Below, one piece after another: positions 16,871 to 26,112 of a stretch of DNA of 61,819 nucleotides (positions are counted from its first letter, which is position 1; each line of letters starts with the position of its first letter). Where the stretch lies: the NCBI GenBank assembly GCA_020847045.1, contig JADLCT010000091.1, forward strand, positions 1 through 61,819. Direction: 5' to 3'. Made by a program: the position numbers and the translations under genes. Source of the stretch: Bryobacterales bacterium. GTDB taxonomy: Bacteria > Acidobacteriota > Terriglobia > Bryobacterales > Bryobacteraceae. A model generated the notes under the pieces. It searched no databases, was not told the origin of the DNA, and worked only from the letters and a program-made list of their open reading frames with translations.

Positions 16871-19519
16871 CTACACCAATGCGCCCGCGTGGCCGGGGGA
16901 GGTCCAGCGGCCCACCACCGTGCGGAGTTGGTCGAGCGAAGCGGGCTTGCCCAGGAAGTCGTTCATGCCGGCCGCCAGGCAGCGCTCGCGCTCGCTGGTG
17001 GCGTCGCTGGCCGTCATGGCGATGATGGGCAGGCGCGGATCGGCGCCCGGCAGGGCGCGAATGGCGCGCGTGGCTGCGACGCCGTCCATTTCCGGCATCA
17101 TGAGGTCCATGAGGATGGCCGAGAAGCGGTACTCCCGTACGGCCTGCACGGCCTCCAGACCGTTGCGCACCACCACGGTTTCATAGCCGAGCTTTTCCAG
17201 CAGCCGCTTGCCCACGCGCTGTCCAATGGGATCGTCCTCCACCAGAAGAATGGCTCCGGCCGGCTCGTGATGAACAACGCGCTCCAGATGCAGCAACGAA
17301 GCCGTGGCCTGGTGCGCGGAAACCGGAACGGGCGCGGCGGCGCGCGCCAGCGTGGCCAGCAGCACATGCTCCTCGACGGGCTTGGCGATCATGGCGGCAA
17401 TGCCGAGCAGCGTTGGCTCCAGACAGTAGGCGCGCTGGCTATGAGGCGCCAGCAGGATAATCCGCGGGTGTCCGCAGCCAGGGTCATCCAGCACGGCTTC
17501 GGCCAGCGCCACGCCCGGCTGGCCAGGCAACTCGTTGTCCACCAGAAGCAGATTGAAGGGTTCGCCTAGCAGTTCCGCCTGCCGCAGCATGACGAGCGCC
17601 TCGGCGTCGTCACCGGCGCTTACTGCATGGATGCCCCAGCCGCTCATCTGTTCGGCGATGGCCCCGCGCGCGCCGATGTTGTCGTGCACAATCAGGCAGC
17701 GCTGGCCCTGCAGCCCGGCGGGTGGACCGGGCGGGGGCTCCGCCGCGTTGTACGGCAGGCTCACCTGTAGCCAGAAGAGAGAGCCCTGGCCGGGCTCGCT
17801 TTCCACGCCCATCTGGCCGCCCATGCGCTCCACCAGCTTTCGCGAGATGGCCAGGTTCATGCCGCTGCGCTCGCAGCCGGGCACGCGGTTTGTCACGGCT
17901 CGTGCGAACGGGTCGAACAGCGCGGCCATGCGCTCCTGGGGAATGCCAGCGCCGGTGTCTTCCACCTGCACGCGCAGCAACACCTCGTTTGCGCCGAGGC
18001 TGACCGAGCTGATGGTGAAGGAGACAGTGCCTGAGTCGGTCATCCGGATGGCGTTCTGCAGCAGGTTGCTCATCACCTGGCGAAGCCGCGCGCCGTCGCC
18101 GGTAACCAGGTCCGGCACGTCGCGTTTCACCAGCGCGGCGATCTCCACGCCCTTGTCCTCGGCCTGGGCGGCATGGCGCAGGAGCAGGCTGGCCACCAGG
18201 GTGCGCAGGCTGAACCCTGAGGGCTGCAGCGTGACCTCGCCCCGGTCGATCCGCGCGTATTCCAGAATTTCGTCGATGGTCTCCAATAGCCGCGCGGCCG
18301 ACTTCCGCACCGACTCGGCGAACTCGCGCTGCTGTTTGCTGAGCTCGCTGTCCAGCAGCAGTTGCGCCATGCCGGCGACTCCATTCATCGGAGCGCGGAA
18401 CTCGGCGCTCAGATCCACGAGGAATTGCAGCTTTCGGCTGGCCGACTGAAGGGCTTCGTCGCGGGCCGTGGCCAGGTCGAAGGACTGGTCCAGCAGTTGA
18501 TAGGCCTGCTGCTCGGATTTCTTGCGCGCCGCCTCCAGTTCGCGCATCTGCCCCGCCATGACGCGCTCGGCCTGCTTGCGCTCCGTGATGTCCACCAGAG
18601 AGCCTTCGTACCACTGCACGGCGCCGCCGGCGCCGCGTACGGCGCGGGCGTTTTCGAGCACCACCAGTGTCGCGCCATCCCGCCGCCGCAGGCTCAATTC
18701 TACGTTGCGCAAATAGCCGTCGCGCTCCAGTTGGGCGGTCATGCCGCGGCGCTGCGCGGGATCGGCATACAGGCTCGCGCCGATGTCCACCTGGCGCATC
18801 TCCTGTTCGGAGGCGAAGCCGAGCATCCGCACCAGGGCCGGATTGGCGCGCAGAATCTCGCCTCTGGGCGTGGTCTGGTACAGCCCCTCGGCCACATGTT
18901 CGAATAGCTCGCGGTAGCGCGTTTCACTGTGGCGCAGCTCCTGTTCCACGTCGCGCCTGTGCTTCATCTCCCGCCGGTAGGTGCGGTGCAGCGACAGGGC
19001 AAGCACGGCCAGGACGCTGGCCAGCACGCTCAACGCCACGGCGTCTTTCCACTTGGCCAGAGGACCGCTCAAGGCATCGGACTTCCGGCGCGAGGTGCGC
19101 AGCGAAAGCAGATCGAACTGGCGTATGACGCGTCCGAAGGCGGCCTCGGAACGTCCGGGCGTCCACCCGCCGCGTGCCGCCAGTTCGACGGCGGTCTCGG
19201 CCAGCCAGGTTTCGGTATCGGCCGTCAACTGCCGCCGCTCAGCCTCATCGGCGCATCCGGCCGGCACGGCGCGCAGAGCCAGAAGCGCCGGCTCGCGGGC
19301 CGCACCGGCTCGCGAAACATCGCCATCACGGTAGGCGGCATGGTAGGCCTGCAGCCGGGCGCGAAAGGCGTGAAGCCCGTCCTCGCACAGCGCCCAGCGC
19401 ACGGATTCGCTATGGCTGCGGTTGATCGAAACCACCAGCGACACGCCCAGCGCCAGACACGTCACCAGGATGGGAAGCGTCAGCAACGGCCAGACCCGCG
19501 ACTGGAAATTCAGCCTCAC
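16871..19519 (-). CDS. Hybrid sensor histidine-kinase-like protein lacking the H-box histidine
   Basis: 882 residues. Two transmembrane helices (about 10-32 and 160-178) flank a periplasmic sensor region. A PAS domain spans 197-318, a dimerisation-type helix pair about 362-425, an ATPase domain 475-590 (N-box NLLQNA, G1 DTGAGIP), and two receivers follow at 604-725 (D661, K713) and 756-872 (D805, K858). In the H-box the phospho-accepting His is Ala372 (DLSAEFRAP instead of S-H-E), and the G2 loop reads SGMNLAIS instead of GLGLAIS. The second receiver is canonical. It therefore probably cannot autophosphorylate on His; it may be a pseudokinase scaffold or depend on a partner. It follows ymdB by 103 bp. 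Confidence 0.9.
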   Translation of the reverse strand: MRLNFQSRVWPLLTLPILVTCLALGVSLVVSINRSHSESVRWALCEDGLHAFRARLQAYHAAYRDGDVSRAGAAREPALLALRAVPAGCADEAERRQLTADTETWLAETAVELAARGGWTPGRSEAAFGRVIRQFDLLSLRTSRRKSDALSGPLAKWKDAVALSVLASVLAVLALSLHRTYRREMKHRRDVEQELRHSETRYRELFEHVAEGLYQTTPRGEILRANPALVRMLGFASEQEMRQVDIGASLYADPAQRRGMTAQLERDGYLRNVELSLRRRDGATLVVLENARAVRGAGGAVQWYEGSLVDITERKQAERVMAGQMRELEAARKKSEQQAYQLLDQSFDLATARDEALQSASRKLQFLVDLSAEFRAPMNGVAGMAQLLLDSELSKQQREFAESVRKSAARLLETIDEILEYARIDRGEVTLQPSGFSLRTLVASLLLRHAAQAEDKGVEIAALVKRDVPDLVTGDGARLRQVMSNLLQNAIRMTDSGTVSFTISSVSLGANEVLLRVQVEDTGAGIPQERMAALFDPFARAVTNRVPGCERSGMNLAISRKLVERMGGQMGVESEPGQGSLFWLQVSLPYNAAEPPPGPPAGLQGQRCLIVHDNIGARGAIAEQMSGWGIHAVSAGDDAEALVMLRQAELLGEPFNLLLVDNELPGQPGVALAEAVLDDPGCGHPRIILLAPHSQRAYCLEPTLLGIAAMIAKPVEEHVLLATLARAAAPVPVSAHQATASLLHLERVVHHEPAGAILLVEDDPIGQRVGKRLLEKLGYETVVVRNGLEAVQAVREYRFSAILMDLMMPEMDGVAATRAIRALPGADPRLPIIAMTASDATSERERCLAAGMNDFLGKPASLDQLRTVVGRWTSPGHAGALV

Positions 19520-19622
19520 GTTCTGCTCCGGGAGGCCTCGGCGGACGTGGCGCTCCCCTAAGGATTACCCTCACTCCTCCATCGGTGGAAGCGGGGGGAA
19601 ACTTGAGGCTTGGTTTATCTGA

Positions 19623-20423
19623 TCAATGGCTTACAGTGACGCCGCCATGCGTCAGCGCGAGGCGGCGGATCGCCGTCGAGCGGCCCGTGTTCTCGTCCAC
19701 CGTGACGACCACGGCGTGCAACTCGACTCCCGTGCGCGCCGCCTCCATCCGCACCGGTTGCCCGGTGAGAAACTTCTGCAGGACGATCTGTTTTTCGACG
19801 CCGATCACCGAGTCGTAGGGACCCGTCATGCCGCAATCGGTTTGATATGCCGTGCCGCCGGCCAGCACGCGCGCGTCGGCCGTGGGAATGTGGGTGTGCG
19901 TGCCGACTACGGCCGAGACGCGGCCATCGAGATGCCAGCCCATGGCCACCTTTTCGCTGGTCACCTCGGCATGAAAATCGACAAAGCGCACCTTGACGCT
20001 GGCGGGCAGCCCGGCCAGCAATGTATCGGCCGTGCGGAAGGGGCAGTCGATGGGCGTCATATAGGTTCGCCCCTGCAGGTTCATCACGGCGACGGCGGCG
20101 CCGTTTCGTGCCTCGGCAATGCAGACGCCGCGTCCGGGCAGGCCTTCCGGATAGTTCGCCGGGCGGAGCAGGCGGGGCGTGCGGCCCATGTAGTCGTAGA
20201 TGTCGCGCTTGTCCCAGATGTGGTTGCCGCCGGTGAGTACGTCGATGCCCAGGTGGAACAGGTCGTCGGCGATTTGGGGCGTCACGCCGAAGCCCCCGGC
20301 GGCGTTTTCGCAGTTGGCGATGGCCAGGTCGATCGAGTGGTCCCTCTGGATGGAGGCGAACAGTTCGGAAACAATGCCGCGGCCGGCCGAGCCGAAGATA
20401 TCGCCGATAAAAAGCAGGTTCAT
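19623..20423 (-). CDS. ymdB: YmdB-type metallophosphoesterase
   Basis: The 266-residue protein matches the TIGR00282/YmdB family: GDIFGSAGR, NCENAAGGFG, LTGGNHIWD, VDFHAEVTSEK and GTHTHIPTADAR provide the di-metal ligands. The Bacillus and Deinococcus members hydrolyse 2',3'-cyclic nucleotides and affect biofilm and motility. The protein is cytosolic with no signal peptide. It lies 19 bp after sua5 in a mutM-sua5-ymdB run. Confidence 0.94.
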   Translation of the reverse strand: MNLLFIGDIFGSAGRGIVSELFASIQRDHSIDLAIANCENAAGGFGVTPQIADDLFHLGIDVLTGGNHIWDKRDIYDYMGRTPRLLRPANYPEGLPGRGVCIAEARNGAAVAVMNLQGRTYMTPIDCPFRTADTLLAGLPASVKVRFVDFHAEVTSEKVAMGWHLDGRVSAVVGTHTHIPTADARVLAGGTAYQTDCGMTGPYDSVIGVEKQIVLQKFLTGQPVRMEAARTGVELHAVVVTVDENTGRSTAIRRLALTHGGVTVSH

Positions 20424-20442
20424 CGTCCGCGCCGGAGCCCGC

Positions 20443-21087
20443 CTACGCTCCGCGCAAGCACTCGGCGATCTCCTTTTCCGTGATCGCCCCTTCTTTGATC
20501 AGGCGCCAGATGGGTTCGGTAATGTCGAGTGTGGTGCCGGCCACGCCGATGCAGGGGCCGCCGTCCAGCACCAGGTTCACGTGTCCGTCCATCTGTCCAA
20601 ACACCTCGATGCCGAGCGAGCAGGTGGGCTGGCCACTCAGATTGGCGCTGGTGGAAATCAGCGGCTGGCCAAGCGTCTCGATGAGACGGAGCGCTGTTTT
20701 CGCCCTGGCCTGCCGCAGCGCCAGCCGTCCCGTGTTTCCGGTGACTTTAAGGGGTACCTTGGCCGAGGCGGAAACAATGATGGTGAGCGGGCCGGGCCAG
20801 AAGTGACGGGCCAGAATCTGGAAGCGCCGCGTGATCTGGGCGGCCAGGTCCTCGGCCATCAGCATGCCGTCCACCAGCAGCGGGAGCGAACGGTGCACCT
20901 CGCGTTTCTTGGCCTTGAACACCTGGCCCACGGCGTGCAGATTGTACGGATCGGCCACCAGCATGTAGAGCGCGTCGGTGGGAATGGCCACGACGCCGCC
21001 GGCGCGAATGATGGCCGCTGCGCGCGCAATGGCTTCCCCCGAGGGGTTCTCCTGGTCGATCTCAATCAGATCCGTTGTGGCTCTCAT
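20443..21087 (-). CDS. Sua5/YciO/YrdC family protein (threonylcarbamoyl-AMP synthase-like)
   Basis: The 214-residue protein has the YrdC fold signatures: GGVVAIPTDALYMLVADP, a KKREVHRSLPLLV segment corresponding to the KxR.SxP motif, FWPGPLTIIVSA, and PLISTSANLSGQP. Family members make threonylcarbamoyl-adenylate for tRNA t6A37. The length and the 'DPYNLHAVGQVF' variant resemble the YciO branch, whose role is less certain. The start ATG (21087) overlaps the mutM stop by 4 bp (ATGA). Confidence 0.86.
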   Translation of the reverse strand: MRATTDLIEIDQENPSGEAIARAAAIIRAGGVVAIPTDALYMLVADPYNLHAVGQVFKAKKREVHRSLPLLVDGMLMAEDLAAQITRRFQILARHFWPGPLTIIVSASAKVPLKVTGNTGRLALRQARAKTALRLIETLGQPLISTSANLSGQPTCSLGIEVFGQMDGHVNLVLDGGPCIGVAGTTLDITEPIWRLIKEGAITEKEIAECLRGA

Positions 21088-21878
21088 CGTTGGCAACTGG
21101 GGCAGAAGTACGTGGACCGCCCTGCTTGCCGGAGACGCCGTATGCTTTTTCCACACGCGAAACAGGGCTGGCCATCCCGGCCGTACACCTGGCAGGTAAA
21201 CGCCTCTCCCTCGGAGAAGCCGCCGGGCAGGCCATAGGCGATCCTTGCCGATTCTACCGCATCGTGTAGAACGCGAACAATTTCTTCGTGCAGGCGGCGC
21301 AGGCGCGGGGCCGCAAGACGGCCAGTGGCGCGGCGCGGGTCGATGCGCGCGGCAAACAATGCCTCGGCGGCGTAGATGTTGCCAAGGCCGGCCAGGCGGC
21401 GCTGGTCCATTAGGAACAGCTTCACCGGCTGGCGAACGCAGCGGGCTAGGGCGAGAAAGCGGTCCGCCGTGAACTCGGGCGCGAGCGGTTCGTCTCCGAG
21501 CAAGGCGTCGAGTTCGCCGTGCAACACGGCGGTGCGGCGCATCTCCAGGCGCCCGAAGGCGCGCGGATCTTCATAGACAATGCCAGAGCCTCCGTCGAGG
21601 GCGATGACCACGCGCGAGGAGGACGAGGCCTGGCGGCTGTCGGGCACGACGAACAGGTGGCCGGTCATGCGGAGGTGGACATGGAGCGTCCAGCCGCCCG
21701 ACAGATGCATCAGAATATGTTTTCCCCGGCGGACAATGTCTTCGATGCTCCGCCCCACGGCGCGTTGGGCCAGTCCCGCGGCGGCGCAGCGGCGCGCCTC
21801 GACCGCCGTGATGCGCAGGCCGGGAACATGCTCGCGCAACCGTTGGACGACGGTCTCCACCTCGGGCAGTTCGGGCAT
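21084..21878 (-). CDS. mutM: Formamidopyrimidine-DNA glycosylase (Fpg/MutM)
   Basis: The 264-residue base-excision repair enzyme begins MPELPEVETVVQRL; the Pro2 amine and Glu3 are catalytic. The Lys in RRGKHILMHL and the H2TH region with LAGLGNIYAAEALFAARIDP are present. The C-terminal zinc finger is complete (CFACGKSIRRLRQAGRSTYFCPSCQR, four Cys). It excises 8-oxoguanine and ring-opened purines. The frame extends far upstream without a stop, opposite the peptidase gene, but homology begins exactly at the ATG at 21878. Confidence 0.97.
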   Translation of the reverse strand: MPELPEVETVVQRLREHVPGLRITAVEARRCAAAGLAQRAVGRSIEDIVRRGKHILMHLSGGWTLHVHLRMTGHLFVVPDSRQASSSSRVVIALDGGSGIVYEDPRAFGRLEMRRTAVLHGELDALLGDEPLAPEFTADRFLALARCVRQPVKLFLMDQRRLAGLGNIYAAEALFAARIDPRRATGRLAAPRLRRLHEEIVRVLHDAVESARIAYGLPGGFSEGEAFTCQVYGRDGQPCFACGKSIRRLRQAGRSTYFCPSCQR

Positions 21879-21938
21879 GTGCTTAGCGTAGCGGAGGCGG
21901 GCGCAGCTCGCCTTCTCCTCCGCACCCCCTCGGCTACA

Positions 21939-23348
21939 ATGGCCCTCATGCTCCGCTCCATCGCTTTTGCGCCGCTTCTCTGCATGGCCGCCGCCGCGCA
22001 AACCGCCCCGCTCAACTGGACGGCCATCCAGCAGGAGTCCCTGCGCCATTTCCAGGCGCTGGTCCGCATCGACACAAGCGACCCGCCCGGCGTGGAACTC
22101 CCCGCCGTCCAGTATCTGAAGCAGGTTCTCGACGCAGAGGGCATCGCCAGCGAGATCTTCGCACTCGATCCGCAGCGCCCGAACCTGGTTGTCCGTCTGA
22201 AAGGCTCCGGCGCCAAACGTCCGCTGCTCATCATGGGCCACACCGACGTGGTCAACGTCGACCGCAAGAAGTGGACCTTTCCGCCCTTCTCGGCCACGCT
22301 GGATGGCGGCTACGTCTACGGACGCGGCACGGTGGACGACAAGGACAACCTGGTGGCGTCGCTCATGACGGTCATTCTGCTGAAGCGGGCCGGCGTGCCG
22401 CTGGACCGCGATGTCATCTTCCTGGCCGAGTCCGGCGAGGAGGGCAGTGTGCGCTACGGCATCAAATATATGGTCGAGAACCACTTCGACAAAATCGACG
22501 CCGAGTTCTGCTTTGCCGAGGCGGGCGGCGGCGTGCGCTCTGGCGGCAAGCTGCACCACTACTCCGTCGCCACCGCCGAGAAGATTCCCTACGCCCTGAA
22601 ACTTGTGGCCACCGGACCGGCCGGCCATGGCTCGCGGCCGCTGCGCACCAACGCTGTCGCGCACCTGGCGCAGGCCGTGGCCCGCGTGGCCGCCTGGCAG
22701 CCACCCATGCGGCTGAACGACACCACGCGCACCTACTTCGAGCGGCTCGCCACGCTCAGCTCGCCCGAGGACGCCGCGCGCTACAACAACCTGGTGAACC
22801 CGGAGCGCACCGCCGCCATCCAGGAGTATCTGGCCGAAAGCGAGCCCGGGCACAACTCCATGCTGCGCACCTCGGTTTCGCCAAACATCATGCAGGCCGG
22901 CTACCGCATCAACGTCATCCCGTCGGAGGCCGTCGCCACGCTGGACGTCCGCGCCCTGCCCGATGAGAACATGCCGGCCTTTCTCGACTCGCTCCGCGCC
23001 GTTGTGAACGACCCCTCCGTGCAGGTTGTCCGCGAGGCCCGCGACACGCGCCCCGGCGCGCCGCCATCGCCGCTGAACCACGAAGCGTTCCGCGCCCTCG
23101 AAGCCATGGTGAAAAAGCACTATGACGGCGCGGTCACGCTGCCCCTGATGCAAACCGGCGCCACCGACATGGCCTATCTGCGCGCGCGCGGCATGGCCTG
23201 CTATGGCATCGGACCGGCGCTGGACACCGAGGATGGTCCCAAGGGGTTCGGCGCGCACAGTGACCAGGAGCGCATTCTAGTAAGCGAGCTCCACCGCTTC
23301 ATCCGGTTTCAGTACGAAACCGTGGCCGCGCTGGCCGGGCGGAACTAG
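21939..23348 (+). CDS. Secreted M20-family metallopeptidase
   Basis: The 469-residue product has a short N-terminal signal peptide (MALMLRSIAFAPLLCMAAAAQ). The M20 di-zinc core includes MGHTDVVNVD, GRGTVDDKDNLVA (bridging Asp), LAESGEEGS (catalytic Glu-Glu) and GATDMAYLRARGM near the C terminus. A dimerisation lid domain lies at about 215-330. M20 enzymes cleave small peptides or deacylate amino acids; the substrate is unknown. ATGs at 21939 or 21948 are both possible. It is divergent from mutM by 60 bp. Confidence 0.92.
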   Translation: MALMLRSIAFAPLLCMAAAAQTAPLNWTAIQQESLRHFQALVRIDTSDPPGVELPAVQYLKQVLDAEGIASEIFALDPQRPNLVVRLKGSGAKRPLLIMGHTDVVNVDRKKWTFPPFSATLDGGYVYGRGTVDDKDNLVASLMTVILLKRAGVPLDRDVIFLAESGEEGSVRYGIKYMVENHFDKIDAEFCFAEAGGGVRSGGKLHHYSVATAEKIPYALKLVATGPAGHGSRPLRTNAVAHLAQAVARVAAWQPPMRLNDTTRTYFERLATLSSPEDAARYNNLVNPERTAAIQEYLAESEPGHNSMLRTSVSPNIMQAGYRINVIPSEAVATLDVRALPDENMPAFLDSLRAVVNDPSVQVVREARDTRPGAPPSPLNHEAFRALEAMVKKHYDGAVTLPLMQTGATDMAYLRARGMACYGIGPALDTEDGPKGFGAHSDQERILVSELHRFIRFQYETVAALAGRN

Positions 23349-23397
23349 CAGGCAAGCCGCAACACCGGTGGATTCAGCTCAGACACGCCGAGCCTCT

Positions 23398-23826
23398 TCA
23401 GCGGCCATCTCCGGCCTGGCTTTGCGGAATTTGCAGTTGCTCCCATGTATTCCATTCTTCGACGATCTTGCCGTCAAGAATGCGAGCGATATTGATGCCC
23501 AGCATCGTAATGGGCTCCCCCGTTTGGCGGGAACGGACGTGGGCGGTCATGCGGGTAACCACCTTTTCACCGTCCACCAACTGATCTTCGATGATGAACG
23601 AATCCTTGGTGTAGACGAATAGGTTGTGAAAATACAGGATGCTTTGGAGGAATCCCTCGCGGTCACGGTCCCCGGCCGAGGTGTGTCCGGCGTAATCGGG
23701 CGGGATCACCTGATCGAGCGAGGAGACGTCTCCCGCGGCATAGAGTTCGACAAGCGCTCGAAAGGTGGCTTTCCGGGACTCCGGCGAGTTGATGTCATCG
23801 TCAGTCCGCGTGGCTTCGTTCCGCAT
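23398..23826 (-). CDS. SnoaL-like polyketide/ester cyclase fold protein
   Basis: The 142-residue protein resembles the SnoaL/NTF2-like family: FRALVELYAAGDVSSLDQVIPPDYAGHTSAGDRDREGFL followed by a beta-rich half with VVTRMTAHVRSRQ and IVEEWNTWEQL. Members bind small ligands in a cone-shaped pocket and the catalytic role varies. The ATG at 23826 is preceded by an excellent AGGAGG; an upstream 26-codon extension lacks one. The gene is convergent with the M20 peptidase. Confidence 0.82.
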   Translation of the reverse strand: MRNEATRTDDDINSPESRKATFRALVELYAAGDVSSLDQVIPPDYAGHTSAGDRDREGFLQSILYFHNLFVYTKDSFIIEDQLVDGEKVVTRMTAHVRSRQTGEPITMLGINIARILDGKIVEEWNTWEQLQIPQSQAGDGR

Positions 23827-24026
23827 GGCTGCCTCCTGGCGGCGCCTGGCCTGGTTTCGGCTGGCGCAGGATCTGGTGTTGCTGTCGCGACGGTCCATGA
23901 TCATAACAGAGGCGATGCGCGGGAAAGGCGTGATCCGCCACGAAGTTTGAGACGGTTGCGCCCATCACGGCGCACGGGGATTGGGGCTCGATACGGATAA
24001 GCACAAATGCTGCTACAGTCGTGCTT

Positions 24027-24269
24027 GTGAAGAAGCTCCGGCGGTTCGTCCTGGCGTCGTTCGTCTTAATCCTGCTGCTCCTTCCCGTGCCCGCGCTCCT
24101 TGCGCCTCATGTGTCCGAGGATCCGGTTCATTGGGCTTACCGGGTCTATCACCCGTTCATGTACCGTTATCCCGCGATTATGGGAGCGGGCATGGAAAAT
24201 GAGGTGGCGAAGTTGTCCCCTGACGGCCAGTCGCTCGCGGTGCTGCGCTTGATGATCAAGTACTGGTGA
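24027..24269 (+). CDS. Small membrane-anchored hypothetical protein
   Basis: About 80 residues from GTG 24027 (or 24021): VKKLRRFVLASFVLILLLLPVPALLAP forms a signal anchor, then a short region with HWAYRVYHPFMYRYPAIMG. I do not recognise the family. No clear ribosome site precedes it and it stands alone between two minus-strand genes, so it could be spurious. The positive-then-hydrophobic N terminus is the main reason to keep it. Confidence 0.4.
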   Translation: MKKLRRFVLASFVLILLLLPVPALLAPHVSEDPVHWAYRVYHPFMYRYPAIMGAGMENEVAKLSPDGQSLAVLRLMIKYW

Positions 24270-24319
24270 ACGCAGAGGCGCCGGGGTAGCCGCTGCGGCA
24301 TCGGGCCGGCGCACGCGCC

Positions 24320-25156
24320 CTACTCGCCCGCCCCCCGCGGAATGTAGCGCAGCGCTTCGCCACCCAACGTTTCCAGCACGGCCAGGTGCAGAGCTTCGCG
24401 AATGGCCAGCTTACCCTGTTCCAGCGCGCGCAACTTAGTCGCGAAGCGTCCGATATTAATGCCATCCCGCACCGTGTAGCGCTCCTCGTTGGCGTGAGCC
24501 ACCTGCAGAAAGTCGGTGACATACTCCAGGATCTGCTCGTCGCCGAAGGGCAGGTTTTCGCGCAGGATCTCCAACTCCTCTTCGCGCTCCGGAAAGTCGA
24601 TCAGAATCTGCGGCTGCAGACGCGACTGAATATACTCGGGCAGGTCGAACGTCGAGGCGTCATCGTTCATCGTCGCCACGATGCGGAAGTTCGGGTGCGC
24701 CTTGATTTTGATGCCCACCACGATGGATTCCACATAGCGGCGGGTGTCCAGCAGCGGCGCCAGCGACGCCCAGCTCTTTTCCGACATCCGGTTGCCCTCG
24801 TCCAGAATCGCGATGCCGCCGCGCACCATCGCCGTCACCAGCGCCGAGGCCACATAGCGGAGCTTCTTTTCGCCCTCGATCACCGGCGTCACCAGCAGGT
24901 CTTCGGGCCGCGTGTCCACGGTGGCCTGCATAATGTAGACCTCGCGCCCCAGGCGCCGGGCCGCCGCGTAGGCCAGGGTCGTCTTGCCCACGCCCGGTTT
25001 GCCGATCAGCCGGGGATTCATCGGCAAATCCCGCTCGTCCACCACCAGCCAGGCCGCCAGCAACTGGCGCATCACCTCTTCCTGGCCCACCCAGCGCACC
25101 GTCAGCTCATCCGGATGGGCCAGATGCAGCGGGACCCCGTCAATTTCAACAATCAT
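24320..25156 (-). CDS. MoxR-type AAA+ ATPase
   Basis: The 278-residue protein has Walker A GKPGVGKTT, Walker B GGIAILDEGNRM and sensor-1 IVATMND, typical of MoxR/AAA_5 ATPases that remodel or insert cofactors into partner proteins. The C-terminal lid ends TLGGEALRYIPRGAGE. MoxR genes normally sit with a von Willebrand A domain gene; none is seen here, so its client is unknown. I use the ATG at 25156 because homology begins there. The plus-strand cytochrome gene starts 113 bp away, divergently. Confidence 0.88.
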   Translation of the reverse strand: MIVEIDGVPLHLAHPDELTVRWVGQEEVMRQLLAAWLVVDERDLPMNPRLIGKPGVGKTTLAYAAARRLGREVYIMQATVDTRPEDLLVTPVIEGEKKLRYVASALVTAMVRGGIAILDEGNRMSEKSWASLAPLLDTRRYVESIVVGIKIKAHPNFRIVATMNDDASTFDLPEYIQSRLQPQILIDFPEREEELEILRENLPFGDEQILEYVTDFLQVAHANEERYTVRDGINIGRFATKLRALEQGKLAIREALHLAVLETLGGEALRYIPRGAGE

Positions 25157-25269
25157 GCCCCACCATTGTCGGCTAACCCGGCATTCGGAATCCACAGCCG
25201 CGGCCACCTGAAGCAAGTGGTCTGCCGCGTGCACTCACGCCAGCGGGCCCAATGCCCGGGAGGATTGCC

Positions 25270-25794
25270 ATGAACCTGTTGAAAACGCTGATTCCGCTCG
25301 CGCTCGCCGTATGCGCCGTGGCGCAATCGCCTCCCATAACGGAACAGGCGGCCAAGGGCCGCGTGTTGTTTTTTGAAACATCCAAGGGTCAGCCCTGCGC
25401 AACTTGTCATCAGATGGAGGGAAAAGGCTCAGATGCGGCGCCGGACCTGAGCCCCATCGCCGCGCTCGCGCCGCGCGCCATTGCCATGGCTGTTCTGGCT
25501 TCCCGGACCGCCTACATGCAAGAGGTGAAACTGGCCGCCGGCGGCAGCTTCCCCGGTCTGTTGAAAGGACAAACCGCCGAAGGCTCCACTTATTACGACT
25601 TCTCCACCACACCCCCGAGGAAGCGCGAGTTGAAGAAGGCCGAAATCACCGCCGCCAATGATAATGCCACCTGGAAACACCCGCCTGAATCCACCGGCTA
25701 CTCGCAGGAGGAGCTCGCCGGGGTGATCGCCTACATCCGCTGGGCGGGCAAAGGCCACACGGCGCCCGTAAAGCCTGAGGAGATGAAGCCGTAG
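25270..25794 (+). CDS. Exported monohaem cytochrome c
   Basis: The 174-residue protein has a signal peptide (MNLLKTLIPLALAVCAVAQ), one haem-binding CATCH motif near residue 44 and a C-terminal ELAGVIAYIRWAG helix typical of class I cytochromes. The axial Met is probably within the segment MEEMKP or an internal Met; I cannot assign it. It likely carries periplasmic electrons, but no oxidoreductase partner is adjacent. GGGAGG precedes the ATG at 25270, which decides that start over 25252. Confidence 0.82.
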   Translation: MNLLKTLIPLALAVCAVAQSPPITEQAAKGRVLFFETSKGQPCATCHQMEGKGSDAAPDLSPIAALAPRAIAMAVLASRTAYMQEVKLAAGGSFPGLLKGQTAEGSTYYDFSTTPPRKRELKKAEITAANDNATWKHPPESTGYSQEELAGVIAYIRWAGKGHTAPVKPEEMKP

Positions 25795-25831
25795 CCGGAC
25801 GGCGCACGCGGAGGGGGGCTGGAAAATTGAA

Positions 25832-25865
25832 AGGGCGTCTGACTTCGGAGGTTGCCAGACGCCCT
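25832..25865 (+). terminator. Terminator-like hairpin after cytochrome c gene
   Basis: AGGGCGTCTG and CAGACGCCCT make a perfect 10-bp stem around a 14-base loop, 38 bp after the stop codon. No T-run follows, so it may act as an RNA stabiliser rather than a classical intrinsic terminator. Confidence 0.55.
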
Positions 25866-26112
25866 AGGGACGGAGGATTCAGAGACTCAATCTGAAATCC
25901 TTTAATGCTCCGAACGCTTTCTTTAGGTGGAGGTAGCGCTCGTCGCGAGTGATCCTAGATTACCTGCGGCGCCCGCCAGAGGGGAATAGCGGATCGGTAC
26001 GATTTAGTACTGGTACGTCCTATGGTGGATGCGTACTATTCCAGTCCGCTGAACGCCGGCTGCCGCCATGGCAACGCCTCCCGGCGCGCCTGCGATACGC
26101 TGGAAGCCCACC
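25866..26112. other. Intergenic region with second small hairpin, no gene seen
   Basis: Between the cytochrome hairpin and the sialidase-like gene there is no credible ORF. GATTCAGA (25876-25883) can pair with TCTGAAATC (25891-25899, one bulge). The part near 25990-26035 contains several GTAC steps (GGTACG, AGTACT, GGTACG, CGTACT) and probably holds the promoter of the next gene. I cannot place -35/-10 boxes with confidence. Confidence 0.5.

Noticed and set aside
21879..23258. Long minus-strand N-terminal extension of mutM
   Set aside because: It is the antisense frame of the M20 peptidase; Fpg homology starts exactly at Met 21878, where the catalytic Pro2 must be the N-terminal residue after Met removal.
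24066..24314. 82-codon minus-strand frame opposite the small membrane ORF
   Set aside because: No ribosome site and no motif; the plus-strand reading has a signal-anchor pattern and is more plausible.
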